Below, piece by piece: positions 36,288 to 44,883 of a stretch of DNA of 64,000 nucleotides. The notes under the pieces were generated by a model. It saw only the letters and a program-made list of their open reading frames with translations. It had not been told where the DNA came from and made no database searches. Within the stretch, counting starts at the first letter, position 1. Every line of letters begins with the position of its first letter. This stretch comes from Thermobaculum terrenum ATCC BAA-798. Lineage in GTDB: Bacteria > Chloroflexota > Chloroflexia > Thermobaculales > Thermobaculaceae. The stretch is from contig NC_013525.1 of the NCBI RefSeq assembly GCF_000025005.1, positions 496,001 to 560,000 on the forward strand, given 5' to 3'. The translations under genes and the position numbers were made by a program.

Positions 36288-37422
36288 ATACAACCTCATA
36301 TTTTGCGGATCTGGAAACGCTCTCGAAGGCTGTGACCGCAGCTTTTCTTCCCTCTCGTTCCACGTTCTGCTCAGGCAACATACGTATCCTCTTGTTGGCC
36401 TTCCAGAACGCCCTGCCTTGGGGCAAACTGAGAGCATGGCCGGCGAGCAACGACCTGCTCTCCTCCTGGCAATGCTGGCATATAGCGGTGATGAAGTGCA
36501 TGGAGGTTTTTATTGGACACTCGCTATCTGGAGCTAGCTCGATCCACAAAGGTATCGTTGTGCCACAGCTTAGGCATTGCGTCCTACGAGTGCGTAAACC
36601 CTGCCCATAATATTCGCAAGCCTCCTTCATGAGTTTGTTGAGCGCGCCATTTAGTGTGGTATAGGATCTTGCTATACCTATATTGCTCCCGTTGATGAGC
36701 TGATCGTCGGGTGACGGGGTACATGTAGGACACTTCATCATAAACGTGTCGGTTGCCGGGTCCAGCTTGCCCTGTAGCTTGTCTAACCCGCAGAAGGGGC
36801 ACCATATATCTGTGGGTTGCCATGAGCTTGGCGAGGCACCTATGTTGTAGATCCCTACGTAATCGGGTCGGGAGAGGAGTATCTTTCTAAGAAGCAGTTT
36901 GCCTCTGTGTATTCTGACAGCTACTGCTCCTTCGGAAATCCCAAGCTTTCGAGCTATGTCGGCCTGCGGCATTCCTTCAACTACATGCTGCAGGAGGATG
37001 GATCTGGTCTCTGCCGGAAGATGGCGTAAGGCTTCGTCAAGTATTGTTGCTAGCTCCTCACGTTCAAGCTCGATCGACAGCTCCGGATCCTCCATGAGCT
37101 CTAGCCTGTTGGACAAATCTTGGCCAACAATCTCCATGCGCCTGTAGTCTCTGGCCCTATCTCTTGACCATCGCAGGTAAACCTTACGAGCTATATTGGA
37201 CAGCCACCTCCACCTGCCGGACGGGTCATGAAGCTTGTGCTTGTTGCGCCAGGCCTCGATAATGGCTTCCTGTGCCAGATCTTCAGCGGTATCTGGATCT
37301 CCAGTAAGACTCCTGTAGATCCGTACCAGCCTTTCCCTCTCTTGTACCTCAAATGATTGTGCGTTTGGTGTCATGGTGTGATTGGTAGCCTCCGAGTGCC
37401 TTTTCCATATGTATATCGCCAC
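36244..37422 (-). CDS. ECF-type sigma factor with C-terminal zinc-ribbon extension
   Basis: 392 residues. Residues 20-170 are an ECF sigma factor: region 2 (RIYRSLTGDPDTAEDLAQEAIIEAW) and region 4 (LRHLPAETRSILLQHVVEGMPQADIARKLGISEGAVAVRIHRGK, split as usual). A further 200 residues hold four CxxC pairs: CPFC, CPTC, CLSC and CQHC, which look like two zinc ribbons, followed by a basic tail. No anti-sigma gene is adjacent, so the extension may be an in-built sensor or regulator. The first codon at 37422 is a GTG without a ribosome site; ATG 37374 is an alternative. An ABC exporter gene pair overlaps its end and is the likely target. Confidence 0.85.
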   Translation of the reverse strand: MAIYIWKRHSEATNHTMTPNAQSFEVQERERLVRIYRSLTGDPDTAEDLAQEAIIEAWRNKHKLHDPSGRWRWLSNIARKVYLRWSRDRARDYRRMEIVGQDLSNRLELMEDPELSIELEREELATILDEALRHLPAETRSILLQHVVEGMPQADIARKLGISEGAVAVRIHRGKLLLRKILLSRPDYVGIYNIGASPSSWQPTDIWCPFCGLDKLQGKLDPATDTFMMKCPTCTPSPDDQLINGSNIGIARSYTTLNGALNKLMKEACEYYGQGLRTRRTQCLSCGTTIPLWIELAPDSECPIKTSMHFITAICQHCQEESRSLLAGHALSLPQGRAFWKANKRIRMLPEQNVEREGRKAAVTAFESVSRSAKYEVVYALDNYDILLINNR

Positions 37423-37569
37423 TTGGAGGAGAAATATTACACATTATAGGCTCCTTGTTAGGAATCCCGTGTGGGGCTGGCTGCTTTGCCACCGGACAGC
37501 CATTTCTGGAGGGATAGTCATGATATAGTTTGGGGCTCTCTTGTTCAAGGACTCGATTCTCGGGGCTAT

Positions 37570-40428
37570 TTACTCTATAGTGCTCTCTGGTAATGGAGAC
37601 TCTGCGATCTCTTTAGTATCGTCATCCAGGCTGAAGCCTAGTCTGTAGCTCTGCTCTATAATGCCTCTGCGTGCAAGTGCGGTCGCCTGGTCAAGTTTTG
37701 GAAGCAAGGGTGATCCAGGGTCTGCCTGCACGAGCATATCTCTGACCTGCCTGATGAGATCCAGGGTTTTGTTGAAGGTCATGACCAGATCGCCTTCGCC
37801 TATATCCACCTTGTCCAGGATCTGTGACAGGCTGGCGCCGTTGCACCACGCTCGCATCATACCGAAGAAGTATGGGTTATAGCCTTGTGAGATCTGGACT
37901 CCTGCTCTGGATTCAGCACGCAGTATCCTGGTCTCCAGATCATCTAACTGCCTCCTGAGGTTGATAAGGTGCTTGGGGAGTATGTGCATGTTGCTGAACT
38001 GACGATCTCGGTCATAAGCAAACCATGATAACACTTCTGCTATATCTGGAGGTGACAGGTTGTCAAGATAACCCCTGTATATCATCTCGCAGATGATTAA
38101 TCCGTTAGTGTCGAACAGATTGGCAAGCAGATCTGTTTTCTCGGTTTGGTATCCATCCTCTAGATATCCAAATTGGTGAAGCACCGATACTATGCCTTTG
38201 AGAACTTTTCTGATCTGGCGCTCGCTCTCGCGAGATCGCTCCTCCAGCTCTAGTTCGGCCTCTGCTCTTCTCTGCATCAGGCGAGCAGCTTCTCTAATGT
38301 TCCTTTGGTGCTGCTTACGGACTTCGCAAGCATCGCATGGATGGTTGCGTATACGCTCTAGAAGGTCGTTGAGCTCAGCCTGGGTCTGCTCCTCGTCGAA
38401 TTTCAAGGCCTCCATCTGATCAGAGATGGATAGAGCTATCTGTTCTCGGTGTCTGCGTATTAGTGCTTCGAGATCTGGTAGTTCCAGTTGCTGGATATTA
38501 GCCTGTAGCTTGCGCCATACGAGTTCATCCAGCTCAACTATCTCGCCTGAACAAACATCTTCCGAAATCTCTATCGGGAGGTCTATGCGATCTTCGGGGT
38601 TAGGTAGATAGTCTATCTCGTTGTAGGCAGCGAGCTTGTGTACTTTGCCATCGCATATAAGATGTATGGTGCCATCTGCACTCCTGCCAGCATATATACA
38701 CCATCCCTTTTGGGATAGGTGAACCATGGTCCCAGGGACAAGAGATCGAAAGAGTTTCCTCAGAGCTTCCCTGGAAGGCTTTTTCCAGGGAAGCTCTTTG
38801 AGTCTTTCCTGCAGGGCTCTTTGCTCTCTCCTTAGCTCCTCCAGTCTTTTAGCGATGGCTGTACGTGTGTGGTTGAGTTCCTGATACTCGCTAAGCAGCT
38901 CCTCGCCATCGGAATAACCTATGAGGCAGCCCCTGTCTATGGAGTCTATTTGAACCTGCCACTGCTTGATTTCTTCCGATAGCTCACGGATCTGCCTGTT
39001 GGTTTGAAACTGCATTAGGCTCTGCTGCAGAACATACAGCACCCTGTCGCCTTTGGGAGGATCCCAGAGGTTGAGAACGGTGTTATAGCGAAGTACGAAA
39101 GCGCTCTGTACGGGGTGGAGTTCTCCGGTAGCTATTTCCATGGCTTCCCTGAAGCTTACCCATGAGCTGTAGGGGACAATTACATGCCCTATTTTGTCTA
39201 TGCCTCTCCTCCCAGCTCTACCTGCCATCTGCTGAAACTCGTTGGGTATGAGGGGGCGCACTCCCTGCCCATCGAACTTGCTCATCTGTCCTATAACCAC
39301 TGATCTGGCTGGCATGTTTATTCCCAGGGCCAGAGTATCGGTGGCGAATACGACCTTCATAAGTCCTCTGGAGAAAAGCTCCTCCACGAGCTGTTTGAGG
39401 ATGGGGAGCAACCCCGCATGATGGAAGCCTATCCCTTGTCTGGCTAGGTCCAGCACTGTCTTCACTTGCGCAAGATTGCGATCCTCTGGCAGCATCCTCT
39501 GAGAGAACAAGTCTATAACCCTTTTTATCTCGTCTCTCTGCTCTTTGCTGGTTACTAGTTGCAGGCGCATAGACCTGCATAGCTCGGCTGCGATCTCGCA
39601 ATCCTTGCGGCTGAAAAGGAAATATATAGCAGGCAGCATGTCTTTGTCTCTCAGGACACGGACGATATCTGGAGGCTTGGGTTCCGTTCTCTCACTCTCC
39701 AAGCTTTCTTGGACGGACAAGTTCACACGCCTTCTGAACCTCTGCCTTGCTTCTCCGCCAAGGTTAAGGAGCTTCTTGTTGAGCTTGCCGTTCTTATCAA
39801 AGGCCGGCAGGATAGTGTTATCTATGAAGTAGTAATAGGAAAGTGGTACGGCCCTCTCGTAGTGAGCTATCAACTTTGTGGGCCGATGTACCCTGCTTAT
39901 CCAGTCGGCTATTTCCTGAGCGTTAGATACCGTGGCTGACAGGCATATCAGCTGTATGTGCTCTGGGCATAGGATTATGGCCTCTTCCCAGGTCGTACCT
40001 CGCTCTGGGTCAGATAGATAGTGCACCTCGTCGAAGACCACACATGCTACGTCTTCCAGCTCCCAGGGAGTCTGTAGCAGCATGTTACGCAGGACCTCAG
40101 TTGTCATTACCAGTATGCGCCCATGGCTATTCTCTATCACGTCTCCGGTGAGCAGTCCTACATCGTCGCCGTATCTGGCTCTGAAATCTCTGTACTTCTG
40201 GTTGCTGAGGGCCTTGATGGGCGTGGTGTACATGACGCGATGACCCCTTAGCCACGCATCATGTACTCCGAACTCGGCTATTACGGTTTTGCCTGTACCT
40301 GTGGGGGCAGCCACGAGCACGGAGCCCTCCTTAAGGTAGGCGTCTATAGCCTCCTTCTGAAAATCATCCAGTTCAAAGGGGTAGAGCGATTCGAAGCTAC
40401 TTTTTATGTGTTCGTGACTTAGAAGCAT
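37570..40428 (-). CDS. Ski2-like DEAD/DEAH-box RNA helicase (HelY/Mtr4-like)
   Basis: 952 residues. Helicase motifs in order: FQKEAIDAYLKEGSVLVAAP region with motif I APTGTGKT, Ia TTPIKALSNQK, II VVFDEVHYL (DEVH), III LSATVSNA, IV/V region GIGFHHAGLLP and VVFATDTLALGINMPA, VI QMAGRAGRRG. The C-terminal half has a long helical region (about 480-720, coiled-coil rich, with a CDACEVRKQH segment) and a DSHCT-like end. Ski2-like helicases unwind structured RNA; bacterial members are found chiefly in Actinobacteria and Chloroflexota. A 63-residue gene ends directly before its ATG (TAG-ATG), so the two are cotranslated. Confidence 0.93.
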   Translation of the reverse strand: MLLSHEHIKSSFESLYPFELDDFQKEAIDAYLKEGSVLVAAPTGTGKTVIAEFGVHDAWLRGHRVMYTTPIKALSNQKYRDFRARYGDDVGLLTGDVIENSHGRILVMTTEVLRNMLLQTPWELEDVACVVFDEVHYLSDPERGTTWEEAIILCPEHIQLICLSATVSNAQEIADWISRVHRPTKLIAHYERAVPLSYYYFIDNTILPAFDKNGKLNKKLLNLGGEARQRFRRRVNLSVQESLESERTEPKPPDIVRVLRDKDMLPAIYFLFSRKDCEIAAELCRSMRLQLVTSKEQRDEIKRVIDLFSQRMLPEDRNLAQVKTVLDLARQGIGFHHAGLLPILKQLVEELFSRGLMKVVFATDTLALGINMPARSVVIGQMSKFDGQGVRPLIPNEFQQMAGRAGRRGIDKIGHVIVPYSSWVSFREAMEIATGELHPVQSAFVLRYNTVLNLWDPPKGDRVLYVLQQSLMQFQTNRQIRELSEEIKQWQVQIDSIDRGCLIGYSDGEELLSEYQELNHTRTAIAKRLEELRREQRALQERLKELPWKKPSREALRKLFRSLVPGTMVHLSQKGWCIYAGRSADGTIHLICDGKVHKLAAYNEIDYLPNPEDRIDLPIEISEDVCSGEIVELDELVWRKLQANIQQLELPDLEALIRRHREQIALSISDQMEALKFDEEQTQAELNDLLERIRNHPCDACEVRKQHQRNIREAARLMQRRAEAELELEERSRESERQIRKVLKGIVSVLHQFGYLEDGYQTEKTDLLANLFDTNGLIICEMIYRGYLDNLSPPDIAEVLSWFAYDRDRQFSNMHILPKHLINLRRQLDDLETRILRAESRAGVQISQGYNPYFFGMMRAWCNGASLSQILDKVDIGEGDLVMTFNKTLDLIRQVRDMLVQADPGSPLLPKLDQATALARRGIIEQSYRLGFSLDDDTKEIAESPLPESTIE

Positions 40429-40620
40429 CTAAGTAATAAAAGCCTGCGGCTCTAGACGACGAGCTCGGTACGCGACTACACAAACATGGGTACCGTCAGG
40501 TTGGTGAACTTGTATAGCCTGATACTCAACTATGATCTCTTCGTTTTCATTGAGCCATGTGAGCATCTCAGCCAGGGCGGTTTCTTCATCCTGAGACATG
40601 AAAGTTTGAGCCTGCCACAT
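40429..40620 (-). CDS. Small acidic hypothetical protein coupled to the helicase gene
   Basis: 63 residues, predicted as one helix (SQDEETALAEMLTWLNENEE) followed by beta strands (IIVEYQAIQVHQPDG, VCVVAYRARR). I recognise no family; the size and layout recall small single-domain proteins of the Cse60/sporulation-protein type. Its stop codon TAG is followed at once by the helicase ATG, which supports it as a real cotranslated gene and a possible helicase partner. Confidence 0.7.
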   Translation of the reverse strand: MWQAQTFMSQDEETALAEMLTWLNENEEIIVEYQAIQVHQPDGTHVCVVAYRARRLEPQAFIT

Positions 40621-40743
40621 ACTTTATTTATTGCTCCCTCCGAAAGTAACCGCATCTATTATACATACACCTGTTCACGGCTTACAGCTTTACACTCAAG
40701 CCTGTAAAGCTCGAATTAAGGGGAAAATTAATTACTTTTTATT

Positions 40744-40866
40744 TTGGATGGAAACTTTTGGAACTATTATGCGTTATTAAAAGTAGGGACAGGAAGTTTG
40801 GAGCAGACATCCCTCCGAGGGCCAGGAATGGAAGTGGTGAGCCATTCCTGGCCACTGTCCTTTTTA
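40744..40866 (+). ncRNA. Candidate small RNA with its own terminator
   Basis: No protein gene on the plus strand precedes a strong terminator here. GGACAG near 40792 pairs with CTGTCC before TTTTTA (40861-40866); inside, GGCCAGGAATGG (40820-40831) pairs with CCATTCCTGGCC (40842-40853). A promoter-like TTTGGA (40743-40748), 16 bases, TATTAT (40765-40770) would start an RNA of about 90 bases near 40777. The hairpin could also end the minus-strand operon that stops at 40919. The short open frame over this stretch crosses the hairpin and is not convincing. Confidence 0.4.
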
Positions 40867-40918
40867 GTTAAGTCCTTCCTAGAAATGCTATATGTTAGGT
40901 TTAGATTTGCGCAAAGCT

Positions 40919-41530
40919 TTAGTTTTCGTTTCCCCAAGCGCTATTGTTCAGGATTGTCATTCGGCCCAAATAACAAGTAATTCCAACAATAAGGAGTATC
41001 GCAGCCAATACCCAAGACAGCTTGTATTCGGATCCCGCCAGTGGCCAAGCCCAGTCATAGGTTCTACCGTATTGGTCTTGTCCGAGCATAGCTACAATAA
41101 TCGCGAACCCTGTGGGTAGAACGGTAGCTGCATTTGATCCAAGAAAACTCCGTCCTAACAACATAATTCCTGCGTAGCCTAGCACGTTACGTCCGGCAGC
41201 AAGGATGACGTCAGCTTTGCTTATCGAATGCAATATGATGCATAAAATTAGGCTTAATAGTGTGATAGCTAGAGTATAGGTTGTATCAAGTAGCTGTGTT
41301 GGGCGACTGGCAACTGCCTCTAGAGGAGGGTTTCCGCTCCCTAACCCCCAACCCAGAACTATGCATATAGCTATTCCAAGTATTAGAGGCATCGGCATCT
41401 TGAGCATATCACCGCCGAGGAGGTTGGGTATTGCCAGGTATAAGTACTTGGATAGATCAATTAGAAGGACTGTCACCAAAACAGTTATTGTGCATATCCA
41501 AGCACGGCGCACTTTGAGCCATAAAGTCAT
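40919..41530 (-). CDS. Multi-pass membrane protein of unknown function
   Basis: 203 residues with about six hydrophobic helices, a charged N-terminal cap (WLKVRRAW) and a short polar tail NNSAWGNEN. I recognise no family. The ribosome site AGAGGTGA precedes ATG 41530, and it lies 18 bases after the preceding membrane-protein gene, so it is the last gene of a four-gene unit (small secreted protein, ABC ATPase, two membrane proteins). A role as membrane part of an ABC system or as immunity protein is inferred only from the setting. Confidence 0.75.
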   Translation of the reverse strand: MTLWLKVRRAWICTITVLVTVLLIDLSKYLYLAIPNLLGGDMLKMPMPLILGIAICIVLGWGLGSGNPPLEAVASRPTQLLDTTYTLAITLLSLILCIILHSISKADVILAAGRNVLGYAGIMLLGRSFLGSNAATVLPTGFAIIVAMLGQDQYGRTYDWAWPLAGSEYKLSWVLAAILLIVGITCYLGRMTILNNSAWGNEN

Positions 41531-41548
41531 TCATTCACCTCTATAAAG

Positions 41549-42778
41549 CTAGCGATGCGATATGGATGCACACCTCTGTGCCATACGGAAATTCCTTTCG
41601 TACCATGCCCTTTGCTCAGATATTGACATGTGACGCACTCGCGCTACAGTCTGCAGTACATCTGGGGAGAACACACTAGAGATTTGATTGGGAGTTAGTC
41701 CCGCCACCTCGTCTAACCAAGCATTCAGATACTCCTGGTTTTCGCCTCCTAACCAGGGCTTATCCTCAGGGCAATCAGGCGTCGGAGGTAGCATGCTATA
41801 GGCCATTGAGTTAGTGATGATGACTCTATTCGCCAGGATGCTGAAGCCAAAGCTATTTTCATTTCGTTGAAGTGAACTGTACTCAGAGAAGGTATTTGGC
41901 ACATTTATTCCGGTTGACTTCCAGGCAGTAGCAGCTCTTCTTGCGATTTCAGATACCTCATTAAGTCTGGACTTGTGCTCTGGCCACACGCATACTTTGG
42001 GCCATTGGTTTGAACAAACCAGTAATTTGGGATTCCGAGGAACTAGAGGTTCTGGACCCAATCCTCTTACCAGTGATGCTCCCAATGTGAAACCCGCAAT
42101 AGCTATTAGCAGGGAGGCGGATATGCGAATAAGCCCTATCCTCTGGGTCAAAAGGATTAGAGATGCCACTAGAAAGCTTAGTGCCAGGAGAATTGAGCCC
42201 GCTATGGCACTGGGAGCAATATCAGTGTTCAAGCTACAGCATCCAGAGAAATCGCCGGTTAAGTGCCTTACCCAAAATGTATTGAGCCCAGGAGGTAAGG
42301 TCATCCATAAGAACAATGCTATCAACGTTAGTGGGGCAGCTACTACGGTAGGCAGCCAGATACCGATCGTGAATCCTAATACGGCCTGTGCCAGGATGAC
42401 AACAAAGGCTACAGATAATATACGTAGGTCAGGTAACAAGATTTCTCCATTCAATAGTCTAAATGCTGTGGAAATTACAATGGTAATCCATCCTACACAA
42501 ATGGGAGCTACAAGTGCTGAGAGCGCAATATAAGCTAAAGAACGTACGTGTGGGAGACGCCACCAACGAGCACGCCGCAGGCGGCCTCCTTCCCATGCTG
42601 CAATTGCAGCGCAGATCGGAGCTACCAATACGATCGCGAATTCACCTGCACCAGTCAATGCGGGCGAGTAAGGCTCTGGTGGTGTAATTATAGTATTCGA
42701 AATAGCTATTGAAATGACTACTAGGGCAGGAAAGAGTCAAACAGCTGGACTAATACGTAAGATGGTACGAAATGGCAT
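41549..42778 (-). pseudogene. ABC-associated membrane protein interrupted by an in-frame UGA at codon 14
   Basis: The natural start is ATG 42776-42778, which overlaps the stop of the ATPase gene (TGATG), a classic coupled junction. The frame reads MPFRTILRISPAV, then TGA (42737-42739), then LFPALVVISIAISNTI and on through an intact protein of 409 codons. Without the stop, the first membrane helix is complete. Downstream there are about six helices and a soluble C-terminal domain (CVWPEHKSRLNEVSEIA, then a tail rich in Trp/Tyr). A TGG-to-TGA change is the simplest explanation; a TTG at 42658 could allow a shortened protein lacking helix 1. No good SECIS hairpin follows this UGA, so selenocysteine is unlikely. 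Sequencing error is possible. Confidence 0.7.
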
Positions 42779-43536
42779 CAATACTCTCCATTGATCACCT
42801 TAGAGTATGCGATCTCGGCGTTGCGACCATCAAGATTAGAGGGAGCCAGTGACATGAAGTCCTCTACAGTGCCCGTGAAGCGTAGCTTGCCAGATTCTAG
42901 CACCACGACCGTATTGAACAACTCTGATAAATCATCGACCTGATGAGTAGATACCACTACAGGGATATCTGGTGGTAACTCGTATAGTATCTCTCGAAAA
43001 CGTGCTCTTTGGGCAGGATCGAGTCCCACGCTAGGTTCATCTAGAAGCATTACTGATGGACTGTGTACCAGGACTTGTGCCAAACCTACTCTTCGCAACT
43101 GCCCGCCAGAGAGTTCAGAAGCCTTTCTATCCATTAGGTTCCTTAGCCCCACTCTGTCCAGAGCCTGAGCAGCAGATTCCCAAGCGCCTGACCTGCTCAG
43201 TCCTTTTAGCCAGCCTGCATAGGCCACTTGCTCCCTTGCAGTCAGCCCTGGAACTGCGCGTATCTGCTGAGGCATCCAGCCGACAGCTCTTCTATACTGC
43301 CCTCTCTGTGTACGTCGTCTCGGGTTGAGATTCCCCAAAAGCACCTGGCCACGTTTGGGTCGCAATAGATCAGCACCGATAGACAACAGTGTGGTCTTAC
43401 CTGCGCCATTAGGCCCTAGCAACACCGTTCTACCCATGGGCACATCCCAGGAGAACTCGTCCAAGACCGGCGATGCTGATCTCCAATAACGAAATGTAAT
43501 TCCTCTAAAAGAAATGCTCATTTTCTTTTTGCTCAA
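42778..43536 (-). CDS. ABC transporter ATP-binding protein
   Basis: 252 residues. Walker A GPNGAGKTTLLSIG, Q-loop GWMPQQIRAVPG, signature LSGGQLRRVGLAQ, Walker B VMLLDEPSVGLDP, switch His VSTHQVDDL. The start is TTG 43536 after AAGGTAGG; ATG 43521 is an alternative. It is followed by the UGA-interrupted membrane gene through a TGATG junction and preceded, 84 bases away, by the frameshifted small secreted-protein gene. The set is typical of small-peptide export or self-immunity loci. Substrate not established. Confidence 0.9.
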   Translation of the reverse strand: MSKKKMSISFRGITFRYWRSASPVLDEFSWDVPMGRTVLLGPNGAGKTTLLSIGADLLRPKRGQVLLGNLNPRRRTQRGQYRRAVGWMPQQIRAVPGLTAREQVAYAGWLKGLSRSGAWESAAQALDRVGLRNLMDRKASELSGGQLRRVGLAQVLVHSPSVMLLDEPSVGLDPAQRARFREILYELPPDIPVVVSTHQVDDLSELFNTVVVLESGKLRFTGTVEDFMSLAPSNLDGRNAEIAYSKVINGEY

Positions 43537-43620
43537 TTACCTACCTTACACCGAGATTTTATTGCTTCAGTACCAAGCAGTATTTTATTAACAAGATTTT
43601 TCAACATGCTAGTGTAGGGC

Positions 43621-44051
43621 TTAGTAAGACACCCAAACTCCGGGATTAGATGTACTTATATTGAAGCTACAATTGGTACAACCGTTTATTTCTACAACCG
43701 TAAAGTGATAATTACCAGCCTCTTGCATTTCTCCGTAATCTCCTGTCGCAGAGTTCCAACAGAAGAAATTAATTCTCCCCATGTTTTTATCTACAAAAAA
43801 CCTTCTTTCGTCAGTTGGACTGTAACATTATCGTTTGGGTCATTGGCATAGTTATTATCTCGGCATCCGGCAAATCTAATCTTTGTGTGCGCATGGTCCA
43901 TGTGCCCATCGTACCACGTACGCGAATCAAACCCTGTCAATGCACCAGTTATATATGAGGTCCAGCTACCCTCTGCTTGAGCTACAGTAGCTAAAGCTAA
44001 TATGCAAATGAAAGTTGTAGTGATCGCCATATACTTTTTTGTTATTAACAT
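43621..44051 (-). CDS. Small secreted protein requiring a -1 frameshift at U_UUU_UUG
   Basis: ATG 44051 (AAGGAAG upstream) opens an 86-codon frame with a signal peptide (core TTFICILALATVAQA) and mature start EGSWTSYITGALTGFDSRTW. The frame ends GGT-TTT-TTG-TAG (43791-43802). If the ribosome slips back one base on the heptamer T-TTT-TTG (43794-43800), translation continues GFFVDKNMGRINFFCWNS and ends EINGCTNCSFNISTSNPGVWVSY at TAA 43621-43623, giving a protein of about 143 residues that reads as one coherent beta-rich domain with cysteines in both halves. Alternatives: loss of one T from a T7 run (pseudogene or phase variant), transcriptional slippage, or a sequencing error. The ABC ATPase gene follows. 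Function unknown; a bacteriocin-like role is only a guess. Confidence 0.65.
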
Positions 44052-44382
44052 TTCATTCTTCCTTATACACTAAAATAACGAGTTATTTACATTGCGATGT
44101 ACGTATGCGTAATATTGTCAATATCTAAGTTTGTAATTATCAATTAGACTAGCGTTAATCACATAAATAAAAACAGGCACTGAGATAATCCCACTTGTTA
44201 CTTGTTGGCACCTTCAGTCAGATGTTCTAAGGTCGATTAATCCTTAGGATGGGCGTTAGGCCAAACATAGGGCTTATTTACCAGATCAATGCAGGAAGCA
44301 GGATTTGTCATAAGGGAGAGATTGTTTTATTCTTATACCATGCCTTGCTGGAAGTGCATTATCTAGTATAGAGGAGTGAGCT
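44052..44382. other. AT-rich intergenic region without a recognisable gene
   Basis: 331 bases between the divergent small secreted-protein gene and the 44383 gene. It is clearly more AT-rich than the surroundings. It contains a perfect 7-base inverted repeat at 44073-44088. A short minus-strand stretch (44309 downward) reads protein-like for about 20 codons with stops; I do not call it a gene. Confidence 0.5.
44073..44088. repeat. Palindrome upstream of the small secreted-protein gene
   Basis: AAATAAC (44073-44079) and GTTATTT (44082-44088) form a perfect inverted repeat with a two-base centre, about 20 bases upstream of the start at 44051. The position suits an operator or a 5' mRNA hairpin. 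Confidence 0.4.
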
Positions 44383-44766
44383 ATGGCTAAGATCTCCATT
44401 CCTATACCTGAAGTTGTGTGGAGAAACGAGACATTCGATATCCCTGAAGATAAGATCCAGGTGGTTATGGAAGCCCTACAATCCAGGCAGGAGGCTATTA
44501 TAAAGAGCGTTGCTCAAAGAAACGAGGAGATATTGCACAAACTGCAGTCCCTGAACTTGAGCAAGCAGGGGATCAGCACATCCCGCAGATTCTTGATGTT
44601 GGGCTCGGGGATGGCCACTGGGCTATTGCTCGTGGCACTACTTCCTAAGGCCGTTCGCAGTGTGAGGGGAAGCCAGCAAACTGTGGAACAGGGCGAGCAG
44701 GCTACATCCCAGGAAAATGCTGGGGTAAGGCTCGAGAGGGTGGAAGTGCCCGCAGACACAGCCTAA
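44383..44766 (+). CDS. Hypothetical single-span membrane protein
   Basis: 127 residues. A helical N-terminal region (about 1-70, with MEALQSRQEAIIKSVAQRNEEILHKLQSL predicted coiled-coil, quoted here in outline) precedes one transmembrane helix (FLMLGSGMATGLLLVALLPK) and a Gln/Glu-rich tail. GAGGAG lies just before ATG 44383, and a strong terminator follows, so it is a single-gene unit. No family recognised. Confidence 0.7.
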   Translation: MAKISIPIPEVVWRNETFDIPEDKIQVVMEALQSRQEAIIKSVAQRNEEILHKLQSLNLSKQGISTSRRFLMLGSGMATGLLLVALLPKAVRSVRGSQQTVEQGEQATSQENAGVRLERVEVPADTA

Positions 44767-44845
44767 TTCCCTGCATTAGGACTCTTTGGGGCTAGCTGGG
44801 TAAGTTGTACGCTGCCTACTCTCCTGATCTGGAGAGTTATTTGTA

Positions 44846-44880
44846 AAGTAATTGGAGGCCATAACGGCCTCCAATTACTT
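44846..44880. terminator. Bidirectional terminator between the 44383 gene and topA
   Basis: A perfect 15-base inverted repeat (44846-44860 with 44866-44880, five-base loop) begins 80 bases after the plus-strand gene and three bases after the topA stop. The arms end in AAGTAATT/AATTACTT, giving a U-rich 3' side on both strands. Confidence 0.85.
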
Positions 44881-44883
44881 TCT

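Noticed and set aside
40744-40980. Plus-strand 78-codon open frame
   Set aside because: It crosses the nested terminator stems and the end of a convergent gene, with no ribosome site.
42737-42739. UGA in the membrane-protein gene as a second selenocysteine codon
   Set aside because: It lies at the start of a predicted membrane helix, no stable hairpin occurs 10-20 bases downstream, and a Trp codon change explains it more simply.
44237-44311. Protein-like minus-strand stretch (about 24 codons, IDLVNKPYVWPNAHPKD) as a gene remnant
   Set aside because: Too short, no ribosome site, and the continuation is broken by a stop; it could be chance.
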